Below are positions 1 through 6,747 of a DNA stretch of 11,088 nt, one piece after another; position 1 is the stretch's first letter; each line of letters begins with the position of its first letter. Location: assembly GCA_964579675.1 (NCBI GenBank), contig CAZOIA010000183.1, positions 1 through 11,088 on the forward strand. The letters run 5' to 3'. The stretch is from CAZOIA01 sp964579675 (GTDB taxonomy: Bacteria > Planctomycetota > Phycisphaerae > UBA1845 > PWPN01). Under the pieces are notes generated by a model. It saw only the letters and a list, made by a program, of their open reading frames with translations, had not been told where the DNA came from and made no database searches. Position numbers and translations under genes: made by a program.

Positions 1-37
1 TTCCGTGGCCAACCCGTCCCATCCCTACTCCCCGCCA

Positions 38-145
38 AACCGTGAACGGTTACGAAGGCTGAAACGAGGGGAGTCACGAGGTCGGAGGGTATGTCACGGT
101 CCGCTTGGATGGCCGGTCAGGAAGCGCCATTGAACGGTTACAATG
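38..145. promoter_or_regulatory. Pair of related dyad elements upstream of the GH20-like gene
   Basis: The 11-mer TGAACGGTTAC occurs exactly at 43-53 and again at 131-141, 88 bases apart. Each copy sits in its own dyad: AACCGT-GA-ACGGTT at 38-51, and CATTG (128-132) with CAATG (141-145) around AACGGTTA. Both lie upstream of the TATAAT-like box at 179. This is the layout of paired operator or activator sites for a dimeric regulator, but no regulator is known and binding is inference. No convincing coding sequence was found in 1-313. Confidence 0.35.
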
Positions 146-178
146 CCACTTTCGCTATCGCTGATGGGGTGTTCGAGG

Positions 179-184
179 TATAAT
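179..184 (+). promoter_or_regulatory. Possible -10 box of the GH20-like gene
   Basis: TATAAT lies inside GGTATAATG at 177-185, about 130 bases before the chosen start. The same nine bases occur before the next dockerin gene at 3008-3016, also about 150 bases before its start. No convincing -35 hexamer at 16-18 base spacing is visible for either, and promoter rules in this phylum are poorly defined, so this is a weak call. Confidence 0.25.
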
Positions 185-280
185 GCGAGTTGACCGGGTG
201 GCCGACCTGTGGCCGCAGAGGCCATACGGAAGATGTCGCCGCAAAGGTCCGGCAAAGGAAGAACTTCGGGAATCGAGCAC

Positions 281-302
281 CACGCCTGTAACACGCCTGT
301 AA
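281..302 (+). repeat. Perfect 11-base tandem duplication touching the ribosome binding site
   Basis: CACGCCTGTAA is repeated head to tail at 281-291 and 292-302. The last two bases form the start of the AAGAGG Shine-Dalgarno-like stretch (301-306), which lies 7 bases before the ATG at 314. The duplication is within the predicted 5' untranslated leader and may be a recent slippage event or a two-site binding element. Confidence 0.7.
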
Positions 303-313
303 GAGGTTTTCCA

Positions 314-2932
314 ATGCAAGGAACTGCGTTTGGGTGCGTATTGCTTTCTTGTCTCGCGTGCGCCATTACTGCCGAGGCTGCCACTACCACACCGCTGTCT
401 CAGGACGAATCAACGGAGTGGATTCGCTATACGGTCCCTCTGCCTAAAGAAATTGAAATCACTGGCGAAGTGGTCGTTCCGGGTGACGACGTTGCCATCG
501 TGTTCGAAGCAGGTGAATTACTCGTCGAACGGGCAGCGGCCGAGCTGCGCGAGGCCATTTCAGGCTCACCGGATCCCATCGAGGTGCCCGATCCGCAGTG
601 GACCATCAACCTCCAAGTGGGCGGCGCGCAGGCAGCAGCGCTGCAGGCTTATCCCAACGCTGACCAGGCCTGCCTGATTCTGTCCGATTCCGTACAAGGG
701 ACTCTGGATCTGATTGCGCTGGCCCCGCACGGAGTGTACTACGCCTCCAAGACGGTTCAGCAGCTCATCAAAGGCCGGAACCCCGGCGCGCAGGTCACGA
801 TACCGATCGTGACCGCCACGGACTGGCCGGACATGGCGGACCGCGGCCTGTGGGGGGTGGACGCCTCTTACCACTTGCGCTGGCTGTCAGATCGGAAAAT
901 GGACTACATGGAGCAGATCGCCTCTGTCTACTGCGAGGGCGTTGACCAGATGACCTGCTCCATGGCGAGCTATAAACAGATCATGCTCGATGACGGGCCC
1001 GCTTACGGTTTCAATCCCGTGCCTGCCGTCCCGCACCTAAACAGTATGGCAAGCAAAGGTGTATTTGATGCGTACCCGGATCTGTACGCCCGGGGAAATA
1101 ACGCGGACCCGGAGGCAGCCTGCTATTTGCGCCCCCAGATCTTCGATGTTGTGGGCGGCTGGATCAAATGTTGTGCCGGTATGAACAATGTCACCGAGGT
1201 CGCTGTGTGGATGACGGAGAACCTCCACCAGAACACCGGCTGCGAGTGCGATGATGCTCCGCTGCCTCCTTATGGTTGCCGCTATGGCAACCGTGATCTG
1301 CTCGAGCTTCAGGCGATTCTGAACGGGTACGAACAGGCCAAACTACAGTACCCCAACCTGCGGCTGCGGATCCTTTCCGGCAACGAAACCGAAGCCAGCA
1401 ATTCTCAGATTCTCGCCGCGCTGCCCGATGACATCACATTCACGTATTACCACAGCCTCTATACCTACCACGCCCGCGAAACCAACATGATCCCCAGTTA
1501 TTTGAAGACGGCGGGCGAAAGTGGGCAACTCACGGGTATTTGTCCAAGCCTGTCGGCCTCCGTGATCGCCGACATCATTAGCCCCTTCAGCGGGGCCCAA
1601 TTCATTCGGTACCGGATGAACGAATACGCGAGCAAGAGCGTATCCGCCCTCATGGGTTATCCCATACCGCGGGTTTTCTACTACGAGCTCAACGTGGAGG
1701 CGGCGGCCGACTGGTCGTGGAATGCCACCGGGCGCACCGCTCGGGAGTTCGCGCTCTCCTTCGCGGTGCGAAGGGGCCTGAGCGACCCGGAAATGTTTGC
1801 CGACTGGTCCGATGCACACGGCCCGGTAGCCTGGGATGTCTACGGCTCCGCCTGGCCGGTGGACGAGATGAGGGGCTCGGACAATGTGCCGGTAGACCTG
1901 GTCAACGGCACGCTGCCGCCGCTGGGTACGACCGGCGTCTATCCCAAGCCCTGGGGTGATATCAAGACCGAGCAGCAGCTCAATGACGACGTCGCGGCTG
2001 CCGCCCAGGCCGTGACGATGGCGAGCCAGATAGGTGTATCGCAATTCCTGCAGGAAAGCCTCGTGGTCCAAGGTTACATCAACTCGCTTAAGGCGCTTTA
2101 CGAGCTGAAGCAGCGCGTGCAGCCTGGCGGGGTGATTGACCCTCAAGACCACGAAGAAGCCAACCAGTATTTCAACATGTATGTGAACAGCCTGGCGCAA
2201 GCGCGTAGCGCGGTGGTTGCCTGGGAAGACACGGTCCGCTCCGGGAGCTCACTGATGGGTGCGACCACTGCCCTGCTGATCTCGATGATCAACGAAATGA
2301 CGGACGCCATTGACGACTGCCCGAATGATGACAACAAACTGATGCCCGGCATATGCGGCTGCGGAGTACCGGACACCGACACCGACGACGACGGGACAGC
2401 CGACTGCAACGACAACTGCCCGCTCGTGGCCAATCCCGATCAGCTCGACACCGACGGCGACGGCCTGGGCGATGCTTGTGACAACTGCCCGGCCGTGGCC
2501 AATCCTGATCAGCTCGACACCGACGGCGACGGCCTGGGCGATGTGTGTGACCCGGACGACGACGACGATGGCGTCCCGGACGGTGAAGACAATTGCCCGA
2601 TAAGCCCGAACACCGATCAGGCCGACTCGGATGGCGACGGCGTCGGTGATGTGTGCGATGCGTGTCCCGGCACGATCCCTGGAATAGCAGTGGATGCTTC
2701 CGGTTGTCCATTGGTTGTGGTGGCCGATTTCGACCGCGATGGTGATGTGGATCAGGAAGACTTCGGGCACTTCCAGCGGTGTCTGACGGGGCCAGCCATT
2801 CCAATCACAGATCCGGATTGTCTGGATGCCAACCTCGACGGCGATAGTGACGTGGATCAGGACGATTGTGCGATATTTCAGGGCTGTATGAGCGGGGCGA
2901 ACGTTCCGGCCGATCCGGCCTGCGCAGGCTAG
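314..2932 (+). CDS. Secreted GH20-like glycoside hydrolase with TSP3 repeats and dockerin-like tail
   Basis: This is an exported 872-residue multidomain protein, probably acting on an amino-sugar-containing glycan outside the cytoplasm. The start is the ATG at 314, because AAGAGG lies 7 bases before it and a signal peptide follows at once (about residues 1-22, hydrophobic core then AEAA). A GTG at 209 would add 35 residues that look unlike a signal. Residues about 40-160 resemble the zincin-like N-terminal domain of family 20 glycosidases, ending in PHGVYYASKTVQQLI. D170-W-P-D173 then leads into 'DRGLWGVDAS', the usual entry to the GH20/GH84-type barrel. The barrel-like part has WMTEN (E302), C310-E-C312 and WSWN (467-470). 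A helical stretch follows (about 560-660), then Asp-rich TSP3 calcium-binding repeats from about 667, then a dockerin-like double EF-hand tail (about 805-868). The classic GH20 Asp-Glu catalytic pair is not evident, so activity and substrate are uncertain; a DUF4838-like hydrolase is an alternative. Confidence 0.8.
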   Translation: MQGTAFGCVLLSCLACAITAEAATTTPLSQDESTEWIRYTVPLPKEIEITGEVVVPGDDVAIVFEAGELLVERAAAELREAISGSPDPIEVPDPQWTINLQVGGAQAAALQAYPNADQACLILSDSVQGTLDLIALAPHGVYYASKTVQQLIKGRNPGAQVTIPIVTATDWPDMADRGLWGVDASYHLRWLSDRKMDYMEQIASVYCEGVDQMTCSMASYKQIMLDDGPAYGFNPVPAVPHLNSMASKGVFDAYPDLYARGNNADPEAACYLRPQIFDVVGGWIKCCAGMNNVTEVAVWMTENLHQNTGCECDDAPLPPYGCRYGNRDLLELQAILNGYEQAKLQYPNLRLRILSGNETEASNSQILAALPDDITFTYYHSLYTYHARETNMIPSYLKTAGESGQLTGICPSLSASVIADIISPFSGAQFIRYRMNEYASKSVSALMGYPIPRVFYYELNVEAAADWSWNATGRTAREFALSFAVRRGLSDPEMFADWSDAHGPVAWDVYGSAWPVDEMRGSDNVPVDLVNGTLPPLGTTGVYPKPWGDIKTEQQLNDDVAAAAQAVTMASQIGVSQFLQESLVVQGYINSLKALYELKQRVQPGGVIDPQDHEEANQYFNMYVNSLAQARSAVVAWEDTVRSGSSLMGATTALLISMINEMTDAIDDCPNDDNKLMPGICGCGVPDTDTDDDGTADCNDNCPLVANPDQLDTDGDGLGDACDNCPAVANPDQLDTDGDGLGDVCDPDDDDDGVPDGEDNCPISPNTDQADSDGDGVGDVCDACPGTIPGIAVDASGCPLVVVADFDRDGDVDQEDFGHFQRCLTGPAIPITDPDCLDANLDGDSDVDQDDCAIFQGCMSGANVPADPACAG
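2411..2548 (+). repeat. Two 69-base tandem TSP3 repeat units
   Basis: Units 2411-2479 and 2480-2548 match at 64 of 69 bases, including most third codon positions. Each encodes 23 residues of the DNCP..ANPDQLDTDGDGLGD type, typical of thrombospondin type 3 calcium-binding repeats. A third unit from 2588 keeps the protein pattern but has drifted in DNA, so the first two look like a recent duplication or are kept alike by gene conversion. Confidence 0.8.
2805..2877 (+). repeat. Dockerin cassette, copy 1
   Basis: This 73-base stretch encodes the second calcium loop region (CLDANLDGDSDVDQDDCAI) of the GH20-like protein's tail. It matches 5397-5469 in the next gene at 71 of 73 bases. The flanking parts of the two dockerins are clearly more diverged. 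Confidence 0.85.
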
Positions 2933-2934
2933 CG

Positions 2935-2967
2935 CCGCGGACGCGGGCTGCCTTTTCCCCTCGGCAG
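2935..2967 (+). terminator. Weak terminator-like structure after the GH20-like gene
   Basis: A short GC stem (CCGC at 2935-2938 with GCGG at 2943-2946) is followed by TTTT at 2953-2956. A second small stem, CTGCC (2948-2952) with GGCAG (2963-2967), overlaps it. It begins three bases after the stop codon. The stems are short and the T run is only four bases, so termination is only a possibility. Confidence 0.22.
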
Positions 2968-3009
2968 TCTGGGCCCGATGCTGTCAGGATCACATGGGAT
3001 AATTCCGGG

Positions 3010-3163
3010 TATAATGACTGAACAGGGCCCGGCGGCGTAGCCGGGCGAGGCTATATGGGAAATCTCATTGTATACGGCTCTACGGCGTAGTCGGGGGCTG
3101 GGGAATCCTCCGTCAATTACGGCATCGACCTGACGGGAGCGGTGCCAGAAAGAAGGAACCAAG
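3010..3163 (+). promoter_or_regulatory. TATAAT-like box and structured 5' leader of the second dockerin gene
   Basis: TATAAT (3010-3015) precedes the start codon by about 150 bases. The leader holds a perfect 7-bp stem GCCCGGC (3027-3033) with GCCGGGC (3040-3046), a small stem CTAC-GGC-GTAG (3080-3090), and CCGT (3110-3113) with ACGG (3119-3122). The first two share the motif CGGCGTAGxCGGG at 3033-3045 and 3083-3095 (12 of 13 identical). AGAAGGA at 3151-3157 is the ribosome binding site. No known riboswitch class was recognised; GC-rich DNA forms small stems easily. Confidence 0.35.
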
Positions 3164-5524
3164 ATGTGCAGGGGCCGGTGTGGCACCCAAGGCTGCGTCG
3201 CCCTTCTGCTGCTTGCCGCTTTGGCCACGGGCGAGACCAGCTACCTTGACAACGGGTCCATCCGCATCGGCGTGGACCTTGCCCGGGGCGGAGCGATCTC
3301 CTACCTCAACCTATCAGGTAGCTCCGAGAGCGTCGTCAATGTGTTTGATCTCGGCCGGTATATTCAACAGTCGTACTACGGAGGGCCGAAACCTTTCATT
3401 CCGCCCGGCGCTGTGCAGCACCCCTTCTATGCCGGCTGGTGGTGGAACCCTGTGCAGGCTGGCGATGCGTATTTTTACCCATCCGAAGTCCTTGCCTACA
3501 GTAATGACGGTACGACTCTGTACATCAAGAGCATACCCCAGCAGTGGGCCCTTCTCAACGTGCCGTCCGAGTGCACCATGGAGTCGTGGATCACCTTGGA
3601 GGATACTCGAGCAAACGTCCGACATCGCCTGACCAATACCCGGTCGGACGCCACCCCGTACGGCGGATTCAATCAGGAGTTACCCGCGATTTATACGGTT
3701 GGTACGTTGTGCAATCCTTACACCTACATGGGCTACCACCCTTTCACCGGAGATGCGATCACGAGGATCGAGAACAGCGGCCCGCCTTGGGTGACTCGGA
3801 CGGCGATGGAGAATTGGGCGGCGATGGTCAATGATGAGAACTGGGGGCTGGGCATCTTTAAGCCAGGCCCCATCTACAGGTTCGGTTGTGGGTTTCATGG
3901 CACGCCTGGCACGGGAGGCCCGGGAGACGTCAGTACCGGCTATATCGCCCCTAATCGCGTAGAGATTCTCGATCATAACATTCTCTACGAATATGAGTAT
4001 GTGCTCATTCTCGAGACGCTCGATGTCATCCGCGACTACGCCTACGCCCACCGACCCGATCCACGACCCAACTACATCTTCCAAGAGGATCGCCAGCAGG
4101 TCCAGTACATTAGGACGAGCGATACCGGCTGGCCGATTCCCGGCTGCCTGCGACTGGACTTGAGCAACTCAGATCCGCAGATCATTGCTCCTTGGGGCCC
4201 GTGGGATGCCGAGGATGTCCCTCAACTCTACATCCGGGCGGCCTTTCATACCCAGGATAACCACGCGGAACTGTACTTTGCCCCATTCCCAGGGAACTTT
4301 TCCAGCGATCGGCGGTATGTGATCACGACGATCCCGGACGGAGTCGTGCGGACCTATAGCGTCAACCTGCTGTCAAACTCGCTGTATTCCGGCCCGATCA
4401 AACAGATCCGCTTTGATCCCGTCCAAAGCAGCTCCCCCGGGGATTCGGCTGACATATACTCCATCACTTCAGAGCCGCCGATTCCGATTGACTTCTACAT
4501 CGCCCAGCAACCGTCGAGCCAAAACGTCTGCCCCGGGGCGACCGCGACGTTTACCGTCGCCGCCGTCGGCGAGGGCACGCTGACCTACCAGTGGCAGAAA
4601 AACGGCTTGAACGTCACCGACGGTGGACACTACTCGGGCTGCACGACAACGGCGCTGACGGTTTCGGATTGCGACAGCAACGACGCCGCGACCAACTACC
4701 TCTGCGTGGTGAGCAGCGCCAGCGCCAGTGAGAATTCGAAACAGGCAACGCTATCGCTCACGCCCGCGCTTGTCATCACCTCGCAGCCCGCCGCACAGAA
4801 CGTCTGCGCGGGCGCGACCGCGACGTTCACGGTGGCGGCCACCGGCCTGGGCACGCTGACCTATCAGTGGCAGAAGAACGGCAGCAACCTGACCAACGGC
4901 GGACGTTGCTTCGGCGTAACCACCGCTACGCTAACGATCTGGACCTGCGACTCCAGCGATGCGGGCGACTACCGCTGCGTGGTCGCTGATGGCTGCAGCA
5001 GCACGAACTCGAACGAAGCGGCATTATCGGTCAAGGCGGCCACGAGCATCACCGGCCAGCCTCAGTCTCAGACCGTCAGCGCCGGGGATACGGTGAGCTT
5101 ATCGGTGACCGCCACTGGTTACGGCACGCTCATCTATCAATGGCTCAAAGGTGACGTCAACCTGACCAACGGCGGCCGCTTCTCCGGTGCGACTTCGCCC
5201 ACCCTGCAGATCGTCAACGTGATGGTCGGCGACGCCGGCGGCTACACCTGCGTCGTCACGGGCGGATGCAGCTCCGCGACCTCAAACGCCGCCTCATTGG
5301 TCGTGAATCCAACCGGCGATTTCGATCTTGACGGCGATGTGGACCAGGAGGACTTCGGCCATTTCCAGGCCTGCCTGGCGGGTCCATCCGTTCCGGTCAC
5401 AGATCCGAATTGTCTGGATGCCAACCTCGACGGCGACAGTGACGTGGATCAGGACGATTGTGCGATATTCCGGGGCTGCATGACGGGAGCGAACGTGATC
5501 GGCGATCCGCATTGTGCGGATTGA
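3164..5524 (+). CDS. Secreted mutarotase-like protein with three Ig-like domains and dockerin-like tail
   Basis: This 786-residue exported protein has an unknown reaction. The ATG at 3164 has AGAAGGA six bases upstream, followed by a signal peptide (residues about 1-24, core VALLLLAALA). Residues about 25-290 (DNGSIRIGVDLARGGAISYL, then the aromatic-rich SYYGGP, WWWNP and YMGYHPF) look like a carbohydrate-binding beta-sandwich of the galactose-mutarotase kind. Residues about 300-440 are another beta-rich stretch, perhaps carbohydrate-binding. Three Ig-like domains follow at about 444-535, 536-626 and 627-717, each with the YQWQKNG or YQWLKG core; the first two are the most alike in DNA. A dockerin-like tail (719-786) has two Asp-rich calcium loops, DFDLDGDVDQEDF and DANLDGDSDVDQDD. 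It lies directly after the GH20-like gene and shares its tail, suggesting a common anchoring system. No catalytic residues can be named; it may be a glycan-binding or adhesive protein. Confidence 0.78.
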   Translation: MCRGRCGTQGCVALLLLAALATGETSYLDNGSIRIGVDLARGGAISYLNLSGSSESVVNVFDLGRYIQQSYYGGPKPFIPPGAVQHPFYAGWWWNPVQAGDAYFYPSEVLAYSNDGTTLYIKSIPQQWALLNVPSECTMESWITLEDTRANVRHRLTNTRSDATPYGGFNQELPAIYTVGTLCNPYTYMGYHPFTGDAITRIENSGPPWVTRTAMENWAAMVNDENWGLGIFKPGPIYRFGCGFHGTPGTGGPGDVSTGYIAPNRVEILDHNILYEYEYVLILETLDVIRDYAYAHRPDPRPNYIFQEDRQQVQYIRTSDTGWPIPGCLRLDLSNSDPQIIAPWGPWDAEDVPQLYIRAAFHTQDNHAELYFAPFPGNFSSDRRYVITTIPDGVVRTYSVNLLSNSLYSGPIKQIRFDPVQSSSPGDSADIYSITSEPPIPIDFYIAQQPSSQNVCPGATATFTVAAVGEGTLTYQWQKNGLNVTDGGHYSGCTTTALTVSDCDSNDAATNYLCVVSSASASENSKQATLSLTPALVITSQPAAQNVCAGATATFTVAATGLGTLTYQWQKNGSNLTNGGRCFGVTTATLTIWTCDSSDAGDYRCVVADGCSSTNSNEAALSVKAATSITGQPQSQTVSAGDTVSLSVTATGYGTLIYQWLKGDVNLTNGGRFSGATSPTLQIVNVMVGDAGGYTCVVTGGCSSATSNAASLVVNPTGDFDLDGDVDQEDFGHFQACLAGPSVPVTDPNCLDANLDGDSDVDQDDCAIFRGCMTGANVIGDPHCAD
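5397..5469 (+). repeat. Dockerin cassette, copy 2
   Basis: This stretch matches 2805-2877 at 71 of 73 bases, inside the tail of the second dockerin gene. Upstream parts of the two dockerins (5318-5396 and 2726-2804) encode similar residues but differ at many silent positions, so this block is more conserved than the surrounding coding DNA. Confidence 0.85.
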
Positions 5525-5599
5525 GCAAACCAGGAAAACCGGATCTACACATCACGGTTGCCGATACTGTTGTGAGCGCCGAGACCGGGGGCAGCCATC

Positions 5600-5750
5600 G
5601 ACGGCGACGATGATGGTCCGGCTGGCGGCGACGCGGTTCTCGTGATGGAGCATCGCCACCGGCTTGACTACGACAATGACGATGATGCTGATCGAGAGGA
5701 CTTCGGCGCTGTCCAGCGCTGCCTGAGTGGCCCGGATGTGCCCGACTGGG
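5600..5750 (+). pseudogene. Broken third dockerin-like copy
   Basis: Read in frame from 5600, this encodes an Asp-rich stretch and then DYDNDDDADREDFGAVQRCL, followed by SGPDVP. That aligns with DFDRDGDVDQEDFGHFQRCL plus TGPAIP of the intact tails (16 of 26 residues identical). It has the first calcium loop but no second loop. The reading frame is the same as that of the preceding gene but is cut off from it by stops at 5522 and 5573. There is no ribosome binding site before the only nearby ATG (5645). The dockerin match ends right where the hairpin repeat begins (5751). It is best read as the remnant of a deleted or duplicated gene end. A short stop-free run in another frame, from 5527 (KPGKPDLHITVADTVVSAET), may be part of the same decayed gene. 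Confidence 0.6.
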
Positions 5751-5831
5751 GGAAAAAGGGAAGGGTCGGGAGGTTCTTGCCGCCAGCGGCCCGAGCGGTG
5801 CTTCGTACAAAAGACTCCCGATCCCTTTTCC
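5751..5831 (-). repeat. Hairpin repeat element, copy A
   Basis: An imperfect terminal inverted repeat encloses this element: GGAAAAAGGGA (5751-5761) with TCCCTTTTCC (5822-5831), and TCGGGAG (5766-5772) with CTCCCGA (5815-5821). The core 5777-5817 matches 6332-6372 at 36 of 41 bases. Inside the core are GCCGC-CA-GCGGC (5779-5790) and GTGC-TTC-GTAC (5798-5808, one G-U pair). Read on the minus strand it follows the stop codon of the lipoprotein gene and ends in a T-rich stretch, so it may work as a terminator or 3' RNA element. It also separates two convergent genes. Confidence 0.65.
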
Positions 5832-5878
5832 GCTACCGAATCAAAACTGAGGAACGTAGAATCAGAACGGAACTGGCA

Positions 5879-6256
5879 CTACTCCGGTTGCGTTGCCGCT
5901 GGCGGAGTTTCAGATAACTCGAACACGCCGAAATCGTCTCCCGTCAGCAGATTGCGGAGCTCGATGACGGACAGGTAGTAGCGCCGCGATCCGAGCTCAA
6001 ATGGGATAACGTCACCCGCTTTCAGCGAACATGTGTCCAGAACGGCCTTGCCGACACCGCTCCGAATCGTCACCAGCACCTGACCGGCGGTAATATCCTC
6101 GATCTCAAGCTGCAGCCCGCCGCTTGCCCCGGGTATGGGCTTGGCCTGCCGCTGGACGACGGTCATGCGCAAAGGGTCACGGGGCAGCCTGAGCTGCGTA
6201 CACCCGCAACAGAGCAGCAAGAGCGCCACCAGGCCGACGTGGAGATCCCTGCTCAT
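5879..6256 (-). CDS. Small putative lipoprotein, unknown function
   Basis: This encodes a 125-residue protein. The start is the ATG at 6256-6254, because GGGAGGA sits about six bases before it on the minus strand; an extended reading frame further upstream runs through the repeat element and is not used. Residues 1-19 are a signal with a hydrophobic core (VGLVALLLL) ending in C16-C-G-C19. G18-C19 fits a lipobox, although cysteines at -3 and -2 are unusual, so the processing site could be C16, C17 or C19. The mature part (about 45-115) is predicted to be beta-rich, with ALDTCSLKAGDVIPFELG-like spacing and YYLSVIELRNLLTGDDF. It resembles small envelope domains but no family was recognised. It lies downstream of the zinc-ribbon gene on the same strand with a 134-base gap. 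Confidence 0.7.
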   Translation of the reverse strand: MSRDLHVGLVALLLLCCGCTQLRLPRDPLRMTVVQRQAKPIPGASGGLQLEIEDITAGQVLVTIRSGVGKAVLDTCSLKAGDVIPFELGSRRYYLSVIELRNLLTGDDFGVFELSETPPAATQPE

Positions 6257-6299
6257 GTGAATCCTCCCTGTGCGGCTCCGCACGTTATTGCATAGAGAA

Positions 6300-6387
6300 G
6301 GAAAAGGGAAGCCAAAGGACTCGGGCGTCTTTTGCCGCCAGCGGCCCGAAGGGTGCTTAGCACAGAAGACTCGCGAGCCCATTCTCC
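6300..6387 (-). repeat. Hairpin repeat element, copy B
   Basis: The organisation is the same as in the copy at 5751-5831. An outer arm GGAAAAGGGA (6300-6309) pairs with the 3' end near 6378-6387 (8 of 10). An inner arm at 6317-6334 is complementary to 6363-6380 at 14 of 18. The core holds GCCGC-CA-GCGGC (6334-6345) and GTGC-TTA-GCAC (6353-6363). On the minus strand it starts a few bases after the stop codon of the zinc-ribbon gene (6391) and ends with CTTCCCTTTTCC. Like copy A, it is thus a 3' element of a minus-strand gene in the same orientation. Confidence 0.65.
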
Positions 6388-6390
6388 GCT

Positions 6391-6597
6391 CTATATCCTC
6401 TCCCCGCATTCCGGGCACCGTGGTTCGGTGATGCCACGCAGGATATGTCCACACTTGCGGCACCGGGTTTCGCGGTCTATAGACTGTCTTCTGACAACCA
6501 TCCAGATCAAGAAAATGACGAATACCAGGGGCACCCCAAGAATCACCGCTATGATCAGCAGTTCCAGCGGTCCAGGCATCCCAATGGCCACCGACAT
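6391..6597 (-). CDS. Small membrane protein with C-terminal zinc ribbon
   Basis: This encodes a 68-residue protein. One membrane helix (about 11-36, LELLIIAVILGVPLVFVIFL then IWMVV) is followed by RR and a cytoplasmic zinc ribbon with C46-x2-C49 and C61-x2-C64, in the context CRKCGHILRGITEPRCPECG. This ribbon is common in Planctomycetota proteins, where it is taken to bind one zinc ion; its role there is not established. The start is the ATG at 6597, with an AAGGTGG-like ribosome binding site a few bases upstream; an ATG six codons later (MPGPLELL) is also possible. It is transcribed away from the DUF6785 gene and towards the lipoprotein gene. Confidence 0.72.
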   Translation of the reverse strand: MSVAIGMPGPLELLIIAVILGVPLVFVIFLIWMVVRRQSIDRETRCRKCGHILRGITEPRCPECGERI

Positions 6598-6721
6598 TGT
6601 CCACCACCTTTCTTGCCCTTCTCTATCACGTCGCTGCGCTGCCCTTGCTCCTGTGGTTCGAAAGGGTAGCATGATGGCCTGAGATGTCAAGCAATGCCGT
6701 CTGATTCCAGAAGAACGAATG

Positions 6722-6747
6722 AAGAAACGGGATAACGACCGTTTCTT
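6722..6747. promoter_or_regulatory. Perfect palindrome in the divergent intergenic region
   Basis: AAGAAACGG (6722-6730) and CCGTTTCTT (6739-6747) form a perfect 9-bp inverted repeat around an 8-base spacer, GATAACGA. It lies between the divergent genes starting at 6597 (-) and 6866 (+), which suits an operator serving both. It could also be a weak two-way terminator, but the stem is AT-rich at its base and there is no long T run. The remaining bases of 6598-6865 show no gene. Confidence 0.45.

Noticed and set aside
1..133. Open frame entering from the left edge (SVANPSHPYSPPNRERLRR...)
   Set aside because: It is short, has no recognisable motif, and two other frames are open over part of the same stretch.
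241..270. CGCAAAGG...CCGG in the leader of the GH20-like gene, slightly like a GEMM c-di-GMP riboswitch
   Set aside because: The other conserved parts of that riboswitch and its pairing partners are missing.
1343..2200. 285-codon open frame on the minus strand inside the GH20-like gene
   Set aside because: It is antisense to a well-supported gene, its composition reflects the GC-rich complementary strand, and it has no domain or signal.
5642..5917. Possible 91-codon gene including the dockerin remnant
   Set aside because: It lacks a ribosome binding site and signal peptide, its second half is translation of the hairpin repeat, and it runs into the 3' end of the convergent lipoprotein gene.
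6257..6607. N-terminal extension of the lipoprotein frame to 242 residues
   Set aside because: The extension reads through the repeat element and overlaps the zinc-ribbon gene; the inner ATG has an excellent ribosome binding site and signal peptide.
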